Positions 8,428 to 16,861 of a stretch of 30,684 nt of DNA are shown here, piece after piece (positions within the stretch are counted from its first letter, which is position 1; every line of letters begins with the position of its first letter). The notes beneath the pieces were generated by a model that saw only the letters and a list, made by a program, of their open reading frames with translations, did not search any database and had not been told where the DNA came from. A program made the position numbers and the translations under genes. Source of the DNA: an uncultured bacterium (GTDB lineage: Bacteria; Verrucomicrobiota; Lentisphaeria; Victivallales; UBA1829); assembly GCA_900549415.1 (NCBI GenBank), contig URNX01000041.1, positions 1 to 30,684 on the forward strand. Reading direction: 5' to 3'.

Positions 8428-9354
8428 ATGAAAAAATCAATTTCCCTTCTTCTCGCCGGACTCCTTGCCGGAACCGTCTGTGCAGACACCAACTGGAAAG
8501 CATGGGTCCGTCCCGCCGGAACCGTTACGGAGGGTGAGAATGCCTCCTTTACGGCTGAAGCAAAAGAGAAAACAGGATTCTCCACAAGGATAAAACTGGA
8601 AAACGGCAACTTCTACAAAGTTTCGTTCCGTCTGACTTTTCCCGTCGATGCGCCGGCGAGCTTCAAGTACGGGTTCTACTCCCCCGACCTCCCTCTTGCA
8701 TTTCAGGAAGCTCCGCTCGCAAAAGGAACTGCCGCACCGGAGTTCTACCTCTATGCAAATAAAGATTCTGAGCTCTGGTTCCGACTCTATTTCACCGCCC
8801 AGGATCAACTCAAAGGCACATTCAGCTGCCCGGTGATTAAAAAACTTTCTGCGGAAGATGTGAAAAAAGTCGTCCTGGATGAACACAGCGACATTCCCTC
8901 CAACTGGTTCATCCCCGGCTGGATGCAGAAAGCAGGATTGAAACTGGAAACCGTTGACGCCGCGGATCACATCGACGAAGGCAAGGCGTTGAAGCTGACA
9001 GTTCCGGAAAACTACAATCGTCCGGACAACGCGGCAATCCGTTCAAGTGCCCTCCCGCTTCTGCCGGATACCAACTACAAAATCACCGTCTGGATAAAAG
9101 GCAACAGCACCGGAACCGTTTCTTCCATCGGCGTGGATTCATGGATCGGGCGCGGACTGAAACACTATTACGCAGGCGGGGGAGTCTCCGTTTCCACTGA
9201 ATGGAAAAAGGTGCAAATCAAATTCCGTACGCCGTCGCTCAAAGAACATCCGCAGCTTGATTACCGCGTGACACGCGCCAAACTCGGCTTCCGCCCGAAC
9301 GGAGGGCTGACAGAAGTCCAATTCAAAGAATTCACTCTCGAACAGGAGAAATAA
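8428..9354 (+). CDS. Secreted beta-sandwich (CBM-like) protein, function unknown
   Basis: A 308-residue protein with a clear signal peptide ending near GTVCA (residue 19). The mature part looks like two beta-sandwich domains: about 20-140, and about 165-305, the second with the KALKLTVPE, NYKITVWIKG and STEWKKVQIKF pattern of CBM4/9-type modules. No catalytic motif is visible. The cysteine in the signal region does not fit a lipobox, so it is probably periplasmic or secreted and not a lipoprotein. It starts 12 bases after the large hydrolase (AGGA ribosome site) and ends one base before the nucleoside-hydrolase gene. It probably binds the same glycan as its neighbour; this is inference. Confidence 0.72.
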   Translation: MKKSISLLLAGLLAGTVCADTNWKAWVRPAGTVTEGENASFTAEAKEKTGFSTRIKLENGNFYKVSFRLTFPVDAPASFKYGFYSPDLPLAFQEAPLAKGTAAPEFYLYANKDSELWFRLYFTAQDQLKGTFSCPVIKKLSAEDVKKVVLDEHSDIPSNWFIPGWMQKAGLKLETVDAADHIDEGKALKLTVPENYNRPDNAAIRSSALPLLPDTNYKITVWIKGNSTGTVSSIGVDSWIGRGLKHYYAGGGVSVSTEWKKVQIKFRTPSLKEHPQLDYRVTRAKLGFRPNGGLTEVQFKEFTLEQEK

Positions 9355-9355
9355 T

Positions 9356-10291
9356 ATGGAACTCAAACGCAAACCCGTCATTCTCGATACCGATATCGGC
9401 ACCGACGTCGACGACACCTGGGCGCTTGCTCTGATCATGCGCTCGCCCGAACTCGAACTGAAGGCGGCGACACTCGTTTCGTACGACACCGCGTTCCGCG
9501 CACGCCTCACGGCAAAACTTCTTCGCACGGAAGGACACCCGGACATTCCTCTCGGCCTCGGTCCGACAACCAGTACGGATACAAAATACAACTGCCAGCA
9601 GGAGTGGCTCGGCGACTTTTCGCTCAACGACTGGAAAGCTCCCGTCTCCCGGGACGCGGCGGAACTCATCATCGAACTTGTCCGCAACTCTCCGGAACCG
9701 GTGACACTCTTCGGAATCGGTCCGTTCTCGAATATCGCCGAAGTGATCCGGCGGGCTCCGGACGTTGCGGAGAAAACAGATTTCATCGGACTCGGCGGAA
9801 GTGTGCACTGGAAGTATTTCGGCAAACCCGGACACTGCAGCGAATACAACATCGTCAAGGACGTCGAAGCCGCGCGCTCCGTGCTGAGTGCAAAGTGGCA
9901 TTCGATTCTGCTTTCCCCGCTCGACACCTGCGGCAACATCATAATCCGCGGAGAACGCTATCAGCGACTGAAGCGCTCCTCCGATCCGCTCGCAAAAGCG
10001 GTGATTGACAACTATATTCTGTGGCGCAAGTTCCGTCTTTCGCTCTTCCCCGGCGATCCTCCGTACACTCCGGAAACGGCGTCCAGTCTGATCGCGGATG
10101 CGGCTGCGGTTGCGCTCTGCGTCAACCCCGGACTTGCGGAAATCAAACCCGTTCCGCTCTCCGTTTCGGATCTCGGCGAAACACTTGTTGACGAGACACA
10201 CGGCGTCCCCGTCCCGTGCGCGCTGCAGTGGCGCGACGTCGAAAAGTTCTACGACTTCGTGGAACACCGCCTGAGCGGACGCGCGGAATAA
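9356..10291 (+). CDS. Nucleoside hydrolase (IUNH) family protein
   Basis: A 311-residue cytoplasmic protein of the inosine-uridine-preferring nucleoside hydrolase family, calcium enzymes that split N-ribosidic bonds. The N-terminus carries the DTDIGTDVDD metal-binding cluster (11-20), and later LFGIGPFSNIA, SPLDTCGN and an IADAAAVAL segment take the place of the family's C-terminal metal-site region. No signal peptide. Its ATG follows the preceding stop by one base, with AGGAGAA inside the end of that gene, so it belongs to the locus 1 operon. A nucleoside hydrolase is unusual behind two secreted carbohydrate proteins. It may salvage ribosides, or its substrate may have shifted to another glycoside. 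It is the last gene before a strong terminator. Confidence 0.88.
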   Translation: MELKRKPVILDTDIGTDVDDTWALALIMRSPELELKAATLVSYDTAFRARLTAKLLRTEGHPDIPLGLGPTTSTDTKYNCQQEWLGDFSLNDWKAPVSRDAAELIIELVRNSPEPVTLFGIGPFSNIAEVIRRAPDVAEKTDFIGLGGSVHWKYFGKPGHCSEYNIVKDVEAARSVLSAKWHSILLSPLDTCGNIIIRGERYQRLKRSSDPLAKAVIDNYILWRKFRLSLFPGDPPYTPETASSLIADAAAVALCVNPGLAEIKPVPLSVSDLGETLVDETHGVPVPCALQWRDVEKFYDFVEHRLSGRAE

Positions 10292-10304
10292 TTCCCGTCT
10301 TCCT

Positions 10305-10342
10305 TCTCAGCGGAAGGCTGTCTTGCTCCGCTGAGATTTTTT
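10305..10342 (+). terminator. Intrinsic terminator ending carbohydrate locus 1
   Basis: TCTCAGCGGA (10305-10314) pairs perfectly with TCCGCTGAGA (10327-10336) around a 12-base loop, and six T residues follow. It begins 14 bases after the nucleoside-hydrolase stop and separates locus 1 from locus 2. Confidence 0.9.
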
Positions 10343-10405
10343 AAATCTTCCCCGTTTTTCATTTTCCCCCTCTCATTTTTCCGGGATGAGCCATAATTAA
10401 GACAA

Positions 10406-10424
10406 GGACAGAAAAAACGGACAG
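10406..10424 (+). promoter_or_regulatory. Direct repeat ahead of the GntR/LacI-type regulator
   Basis: GGACAG occurs at 10406-10411 and again at 10419-10424, 13 bases apart, directly before the regulator start at 10432. A CATAAT at 10392-10397 could serve as -10, but no good -35 accompanies it. The repeat could be an autoregulatory site. The only ribosome site here is weak and lies within the repeat. Bases 10343-10390 are pyrimidine-rich without visible structure. Confidence 0.25.
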
Positions 10425-10431
10425 ATTTAAG

Positions 10432-11535
10432 ATGAACGCATCTCCAGTTACAAAAGTAAAAAACAGCATTCAGAAGAGCATCGCACTCGGGATTGTCCGC
10501 GAGGGCGACCGGCTGGAGTCCGTCCGTGACCTCTGCCGGACTTACAACACATGCAAGGACTCCATCTGCAAAGCTCTTGCCGAACTGGCGAAAATGGGGC
10601 TCATCGAACTCGAAGCCCGCAAAGCTCCGCGCATCCGTCCGTGGAAAGAAAAGAAAATCGCCCTTCTCTACGCAAGCAAAACGGAAGTCTTCTATGACAT
10701 CTTCTGGAATGAATATGCGCAGGGAATTCTCGCCGCGTTTGAGGAACATCCCGAATATAAAGTTGCGATTTTCAACATCGCAACCGCCGGCTCCGCCGCC
10801 ATCGCCGAAGCTATCGAAAAAGAGAACTACTGCGGAATCATCTCGCTCGGATACCAATATTTTGACCGCGACAACTTCCGACATCTCAACGAATTCGGAC
10901 TTCCCATGGTCTTTACCGGTCCCGACCCAATGGAAGGAACCGTAAACTTCTGTCCGGAGTTTTCCGCCGCGCTCAATGAAATCGCAGAACGGCTGCAATT
11001 CCCCGAACTACCCGTTCCGCTCTACTGTCTGCATACGAGATCCGGTTTGAAAAACGTTACGTATTCGGAAAAATTCTATCAGACCGGAAAAATGCTTCAG
11101 AAGCACTTCGGCATTTCAATTTCCAAAGACGACATCGCGCAGAGAGAGAATGACGACGATCTCGCTTTCCTTGCACAGATTACGGAAAAACTGCGTCGCA
11201 GAAAACGCCCGAACATCGCCATCCTCGACTCCGACAGCATCGGTCCGGTCTTTTTCCGCGCTCTGCATGACACAGGTCTGCGCTGTCCGGAAGATATTGC
11301 GGTGTTTTCCTTCGACAATCTTCCCGCTGCGCAATTCACGATTCCCGCATTGACCACAATCGATCTCAAGCGCGCCGAAACCGGACGCCTTGCGGCGCAG
11401 CATCTGCTGGACTGTCTCGACGGCAAACCGGCAATTTCCACACAGTATTCCGCCGCAGTAATCTTCCGGGAATCCTTTCCGCTGAAAACCACTCATCATA
11501 AAAAATATAAAACAAACAACGGAGAAACAAAATGA
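10432..11535 (+). CDS. GntR/LacI-type transcriptional regulator
   Basis: A 367-residue regulator with a GntR-like winged helix at residues about 5-70 (IVREGDRLESVRDLC, then a recognition helix and LAKMGLIELE). A periplasmic-binding-protein-like sugar sensor follows at about 75-350, with the LacI-type features ALHDTGLRCPEDIAVFSFDN, PALTTIDL and GRLAAQHLLDCLDGK. Such chimeras are the AraR type and usually repress sugar operons until the sugar binds. It heads carbohydrate locus 2 and its stop overlaps the next start by 4 bases (ATGA), so it is translationally coupled to the pseudopilin and presumably controls its own operon. The ligand is unknown; the neighbouring enzymes suggest a galactoside or rhamnoside product. 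Confidence 0.88.
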   Translation: MNASPVTKVKNSIQKSIALGIVREGDRLESVRDLCRTYNTCKDSICKALAELAKMGLIELEARKAPRIRPWKEKKIALLYASKTEVFYDIFWNEYAQGILAAFEEHPEYKVAIFNIATAGSAAIAEAIEKENYCGIISLGYQYFDRDNFRHLNEFGLPMVFTGPDPMEGTVNFCPEFSAALNEIAERLQFPELPVPLYCLHTRSGLKNVTYSEKFYQTGKMLQKHFGISISKDDIAQRENDDDLAFLAQITEKLRRRKRPNIAILDSDSIGPVFFRALHDTGLRCPEDIAVFSFDNLPAAQFTIPALTTIDLKRAETGRLAAQHLLDCLDGKPAISTQYSAAVIFRESFPLKTTHHKKYKTNNGETK

Positions 11536-12254
11536 AAGAAAAAACACGGAATAACGGAACGAAAAGGCAAAGACGCAGGAGCGTAAGATTCACGCTCATA
11601 GAACTTCTTGTGGTAATTGCAATCATCGCAATCCTTGCCGGAATGCTGCTTCCGGCGCTGAACGCCGCGCGGCAGAAGGCGCGGGACATCAACTGTCAAT
11701 CGAACTTGAAACAGCTCGGAAGCGGAGTCATTCAGTACTCCGCCGATTTCAACGATTATCTTCCGCCGTATGTTCTCACCGACTGGTCGACCTCATGGCA
11801 GGCGCTCATCCTCCAGTATGTCGTTCCTGGAAAAAACAATTACGAATGGCGGGTGCAGAAAGATTCGAACGTCGCCGACAGCTGGTATCCGGTTTCTAGT
11901 GTATACACCTGTCCGGCGCAGGAACAGAAAAGAGACGCAGACTTCATTTGGAAAAACAATTATTCCATCAACTGGAACATCGCTCATTACGAACCGCAAA
12001 CGACCGGCGGACGCCGCCGCTGGCAGAAGATCACGAAGATCAGCAGACCCTCGCTGCGGTACTGTCTCGGCGACAGCAAAAATACGCCAAAGCTCTATTT
12101 CGGTTACGGCGAATTTATTCCGTGGCGGCATGGAAGCGGGAAAACGACAAACTTCGAATTTGTCGACGGTCATGTCGGAAGCGTTCCCTATGGAATTATG
12201 ATGCAGAACAACGATGAACAGGGTTATGCCTGGGGCGAATACAAAGCAAACTGA
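11532..12254 (+). CDS. Pseudopilin-like secreted protein (locus 2)
   Basis: A 240-residue relative of the locus 1 pseudopilin. A 19-residue very basic leader precedes FTLIELLVVIAIIAIL, with Arg, not Gly, before the Phe and Glu at +5. Then come ALNAARQKA, C-x-x-NLKQLG, a Y-x-x-D-x-x-DY segment and a VYTCPAQ segment. Near the C-terminus the histidine and DG are 11 residues apart instead of 9 (WRHGSGKTTN through VDGH), a variant of the class motif. It begins inside the last codons of the regulator (ATGA overlap) and is followed 13 bases later by the GH42-like gene. As in locus 1, it is the gene right before the secreted hydrolase. A pilin-like presentation or secretion role is inferred, not shown. 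Confidence 0.87.
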   Translation: MKEKTRNNGTKRQRRRSVRFTLIELLVVIAIIAILAGMLLPALNAARQKARDINCQSNLKQLGSGVIQYSADFNDYLPPYVLTDWSTSWQALILQYVVPGKNNYEWRVQKDSNVADSWYPVSSVYTCPAQEQKRDADFIWKNNYSINWNIAHYEPQTTGGRRRWQKITKISRPSLRYCLGDSKNTPKLYFGYGEFIPWRHGSGKTTNFEFVDGHVGSVPYGIMMQNNDEQGYAWGEYKAN

Positions 12255-12267
12255 GAAATACAAAAAA

Positions 12268-15200
12268 ATGAAAAACAGAAAAACATTTCATCATGTCGGC
12301 AAATATCTGCTTACGGGTGCTGCGGCGCTCCTGTGCGGTCCGCTCTTCGCCGCAGAACTCGCGGAAGCCGGAGTCCGCATCACTCCTGAGGGCGACCTGC
12401 TCGACAGCAAGGGCAATCCGCGCGCATGGATCGGAACCGACTGCTCCGGCGGTTCCGTCAGTCAGCCTGAACGCGGAGGCAAAGCGTTCCGCGGACGCTA
12501 CAACGACAAATACCGCTGGATTTACGAAACAAACGTAACCGCGCCGCAGCTGCATCGTCTCGGCTTTCATATTCTCTCCACTGCGACGCCGGATACCTGC
12601 GTCCGCGCTGTTTTCCCGGAATACAAAGGATTCGCAGCGAAAGATCCCATTGCGGAATATGACGAGCTGATTGCAAAGTATCATCTGGAAGGCATGCGCC
12701 CCTGGTCGCTTTACAGCAAACTCATGCCGTACATTTACGACCAGCAGATTCTCTTCTGGAAAAGTCTCGGCAAAGATCACATGCCGGTCATTCTTCAGAT
12801 GCAGGATCAAATCTCACAGCTTTCCAAAGAACGCGCGAAACTGAAAGGCATTCTGCCGGACGGCCTCTTCTTCGGTTCCACCAACCACTCCGGCGGTACA
12901 ATTGCCGTTCAGATCGGACGGAAGGAAGGACAGGACATCTACCGGAAGATCTACCGTCACCGTCAGGAGGAGGCGCTCCATTACGGGACCCGCCCGTTCG
13001 CCTACAAACTCTTCAACGAGCCGATTTACTGGAACTATTCTCCGGAAAACAAGCGTCTGTTTGCGGAGTCGCTGAAAAAACGTTACAAGGATATTGCCGC
13101 TCTCAATACCGCATGGGGCAGCGCCTTCTCCTCGTTCGACGCAATCGTCGAATTCAACGGGAAAAAGGCGGCTCAAAGGCTGTCGACGTGGAATATCACA
13201 AGTTTCAGCAGGAACAAGTCACCGAACTTGCAAAGCTCCTGCTGAACGACCTGAAAGAGCTCGATCCGGAAGCGCGTGCAATGATTCAGCTTCATGGACA
13301 CGACACGCACATCCGCGTTTTCCCGCACTTCGATTACTGCGCGCTCTCCAAGCTCACCGCGCTCATTTCCGCCGGAACCGGAAACAATCCGCTCACAGCC
13401 TGGATGAATTATCCCGAAGGAATCCCGTTCCGCGATCTCGACAACGTCCCGCAGGACATCCGCATCGGATACAGCAAGGACAGTTTCTACTTTGCGTTTG
13501 CGGACGGCAAGCCTGTTCTGAACACGGAAGCGTATTCGGAAAACACCTTCGAGGGCTTCCGCCGCATGATCTGGCATGAAATGGCGGCCGGCAAAGAGAC
13601 TGTCATCGCGTGGGCATGGTTCGGACTCAACTGGGGACCGGACGTCAAGAAACCGTTCTCGTTCGCACTCATGAACCCGAACGCATGCCCGCCGGAAGCG
13701 CTTGAGGCATTCGAAGCGACGCGGAAAGAGGTCGAAGCGGTCGGCGATATTTTCCTTCCCCGCAAGAATGCGCAGAAAGCGGAAGTCGCTGCGCTGTTCT
13801 CGTATCCGACACTGCGTTTCAACCACATGCTCCAGGAACCGGAAATGATTGCATCCTCCGCTCCGATGCAGATTCAGGTTCCCGTCGACACCATTCTCGA
13901 AGAACAGCTTGCGGAGAACCGCCAGAACCGCTACAAAGTCATTCTCGCTTCGGGCGTCCACTACGTCTATCCGGAAACCAATGCGCGCCTGCGCAAATGG
14001 ATTGAAGACGGCGGAACGCTGATCGTCAATCAGGGACTTCTGAATCAGGATGAATACGGGAGTCCGCTCAAGGATGCGCTGATTCCGTTCCGTGAAACGC
14101 GCGGCAGCGGCAAGCTCGGCCGCATGGAGCCTTCGGGCATCCGCTCACTCGCGACGAGCCGCCTCGCCGGGACTTTCGACGGATGGCAGATCGCGGACCG
14201 TCTCCACGGAATGCCTGCGCATCTCTTCCGCAAAATCGGGACGGGTGAACTGCATGTCATCGCGGGAACTCTGACGGATTTCGGCTACATCTCTCTCATC
14301 CGTCCGGTTCTTGAGAAAAGCGGTATTCAGCCGACCGCGAAAATCACCGATGCGAAAACCGGGGATTCCATCCCGGGAATTGAAGTCCGCCGCTTCCGCA
14401 ATGGAGACTTCACCGGCTGGTACTTCTGCAATATGAACGCCGCTCCGAAGCTGATCTCCGCCGTTCTGCCCGGAACGGAGGGCTCCGCCATCGTCGACCC
14501 GTTCGGAAAAGAGTCCTATATTACGCAAAACGGAAAGCTTCTTCTGAGTCTTCCGGCGAAAGGCGAACGCTTTGTTCTGATTTCGGGTCCTGCGGAAGCG
14601 CTGGAAGCGCGGTTCGGCAAATTCCCGTCGAAGAGCGATGCCGTGCGCACTGCGGAATTCCGCAAGACTGCCGAAGCTCTCGCCAAAAACGAGCGCAAAT
14701 GCCGCAAATCCGTTGCGGTGAACATTGCCTCTGCTGCAAACGGAGGATTCTACAACTACCAGAACTATCCCGTTGATTCCATCTGGCAGGAAGGCGGCGT
14801 CAAGGAGCTCCGCGCGTTCCCGTACCATGAAAATGTGTTCGGAGATTTGAAGTTCGACATCATCCGTTTCGATTACAACGAAAACCGCACCTCCATCGGT
14901 CTGCGTTCGAAACAGCATCCGGAATTTCCGGAAAAGGTTTCACCCCCGCTCCACGGGAAGTTCCGCTCGGTCGCATTCCTGCTGGCGGCGACTCACGGTG
15001 TCTCCGGGGAAACCGTCATGAAACTGCACTTCCGCTATGAAGACGGCAAAGGCGTTGAGGTTCCCGTCCGTCTCGGACGCGAAGCCGGCGACTGGATGCT
15101 GGAGAAAAACGGACAGGAGATCATGCGGAACTGCGTATGGAAAACCGATGACGGCAAGCGGGGTGTTTTCCTTTACGAATGGGAAAATCCGGAACCGGAG

Positions 15201-15782
15201 AAAGCGCTTTCCTCCGTGGAACTGATTTCGGCGGATTCGCAGTCCCAGCCGCTCATCGCGGGCGTGGCAGCAGTTCCCAGCCGCTTCCAGACCGCCTATG
15301 CGCACACCGTTCCGCTGAAAGATCATATCGCGAAAACAATCCGCGGACGCTTCCTTCCGGATTTCGGCGGCTACGCCTTCAGCCACCAATTACTCATGGA
15401 ATTCAAACAAGCTCTTCCGGTCCCGGCGGACAAACTGAAAAGCGCCGTTCTGCGCTTTGAAATCCGCAACAATCCGGACCAGTGGAACATTGTGCGCCCG
15501 TGGATCTCTCTGCCCGTTTCGCTGAACGGCGCCATCAACGGCGTTCCGGCGAGCTCCGTTCCGGGAGTCTCCTCCAGAACAAGCGGACTGGTGAATATGA
15601 TCCTGAACGAGAACAATCCGCAGTTATTCACCGAAATCGAAATTCCGCTTGCGGAAATGCTCGACGGAACTGACAAAAACGGCACAAACGGAAAACTTGA
15701 CAGCATCACCTCCATTTCGTTCGGCGCATGGGGACAGACTCCGTTCTCCCGCACCATCCGCAACCTGCGAATCGAGTATTGA
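12268..15782 (+). pseudogene. GH42-like secreted beta-galactosidase, split by a one-base frameshift
   Basis: Two overlapping frames join into one protein of about 1,170 residues. The first (12268-13245) has a signal peptide ending at PLFAAE, then a TIM barrel with acid/base E251 in LFNEP. After the run of five A at 13162-13166 the homology continues in the -1 frame (KGGSKAVDVEYHKF onward) to 15782. That part has the likely nucleophile in NTEAYSE, about 170 residues after the acid/base as in GH42, a GH42-type trimerisation domain (LRKWIEDGGTLIVNQG), and C-terminal beta-sandwich regions. One extra A in the run would restore a single frame. It may be a real mutation, a sequencing error, or transcriptional slippage. 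GH42 is my best guess; another clan GH-A family is possible. It follows the pseudopilin by 13 bases with a weak ribosome site. Confidence 0.8.
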
Positions 15783-15789
15783 CGAATGA

Positions 15790-16743
15790 CTGTTCTGCAC
15801 CTTTGATCAGGGAAGCGACGGCAACCTCCAGGTTCTCGCCCCGTTTGCAATTCCCGTCGCCTGTACCGCTCTCCTGTGGAGCCGCGGATTTCTCGCAATC
15901 GCAAAAGACGCGTGGGAACAGTACGGCGACCGCACATTCCTTGCGGAAAACTACCCGACGTTCCGCCGTTTCGGAAAATATCTGGAACGCATCACCGGAC
16001 CAGACGGGCTTTCCAGAGGACACTGCGCGTTCAGTGACCATTACGCAAAAGATCAGCCCGACGAGGTGTTTCTCGAAAACGCGCATGTTCTGAATTCGTT
16101 CCAGCTTCTCGCCGAATTCGCCGGAATTCTCGGCAGCAACACCGATGCGGAATTCTGGAATGTCTGCGCGGAACGGAGAAAATCCGCAATCAACCGCTCT
16201 TTGCGGAACGGACTCTCCTACGGAAACGCCACGCAGAGCGAAGCCGTTCATGCGCTCAGCTTCCGTATTGTTCCGGAAACGGAACACGGGGAACTGCTGA
16301 ATCAGCTCTGCCGCCAGCTCGGAGAAGACGGTTTTATGCGCACCGGATACACCGGAACCGAACTCCTCATGCGGCTGCTCGAAGAGGAACCGAAACCGGA
16401 ACTCGCCATGAAACTGATCCGCAGTTCTCTTCCGTACACATGGTCGCACTGGCTGGGGCTCGGGTTGACGACATCGCCGGAAACGTGGCTTCCCGAACTG
16501 GAATCCAACCGGAGAACGACGCTGAATCATCCGGCGCTGTGCGGCGGACTGGGAGCATGGCTTCTCCGTGTCTTCTGCGGAATCCGTCCGCTGGAACCGG
16601 GATACCGGAAGGTACAGATCCGCCCGATGGACCATACGGATTTTTCCGTCACGCTTCCGACTCCTTACGGAGCATTACGCGTGCAGCAGAAAAACGGGCG
16701 AACAGAAATCCGGAATCCATTCGGAACAGAACTGGTTCCCTGA
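15790..16743 (+). pseudogene. 3' remnant of a GH78 alpha-L-rhamnosidase
   Basis: About 317 codons stay open from a TGA at 15787-15789 to the stop at 16741-16743, without ATG, GTG or TTG until the GTG at 16066. The translation matches the C-terminal half of GH78: GDRTFLAENYP and FGKYLERI of the helical barrel, then a FSDHYA segment, RTGYTGTELLMRLL, TLNHPALCGGLGAWL and EPGYRKVQIRP leading into the C-terminal sandwich. The signal peptide, N-terminal domains and first part of the barrel are missing. It begins 7 bases after the GH42-like stop, so a deletion probably joined the two genes. An intact enzyme would remove terminal L-rhamnose. Almost certainly non-functional. Confidence 0.82.
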
Positions 16744-16749
16744 ACCCCG

Positions 16750-16783
16750 GCTCCGGAACATCCTTCCCGGAGCGAATTATTTT
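16750..16783 (+). terminator. Probable terminator of carbohydrate locus 2
   Basis: GCTCCGG (16750-16756) pairs with CCGGAGC (16767-16773) over a 10-base loop and is followed by a GAATTATTTT tail. The tail is interrupted, so termination is probably partial. It starts 7 bases after the GH78 remnant. Confidence 0.55.
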
Positions 16784-16801
16784 AAAATTCCGTCTTCACG
16801 C

Positions 16802-16830
16802 TTTACTTTATACACTTATGGGTGTACATT
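16802..16830 (+). promoter_or_regulatory. Predicted pgi promoter with an internal inverted repeat
   Basis: TTTACT (16802-16807), 17 bases, then TACATT (16825-16830), 31 bases before the pgi ATG. Between the two boxes and touching the -10, TACAC (16811-16815) and GTGTA (16822-16826) form an inverted repeat that a repressor could use. The match to consensus is modest. Confidence 0.45.
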
Positions 16831-16861
16831 ACCAAATGTAAAACCAACAGGAGAACTGAAC

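Noticed and set aside
8428..8490. Lipoprotein signal on the small secreted protein
   Set aside because: The cysteine follows GTV, not a lipobox ending such as LAG or LSA; ordinary signal peptidase cleavage after Ala fits better.
13159..13168. Programmed -1 ribosomal frameshift in the GH42-like gene
   Set aside because: The bases (GGG AAA AAG in the first frame) do not form a full X-XXY-YYZ slippery heptamer, and no strong hairpin just downstream was seen. A lost A is simpler.
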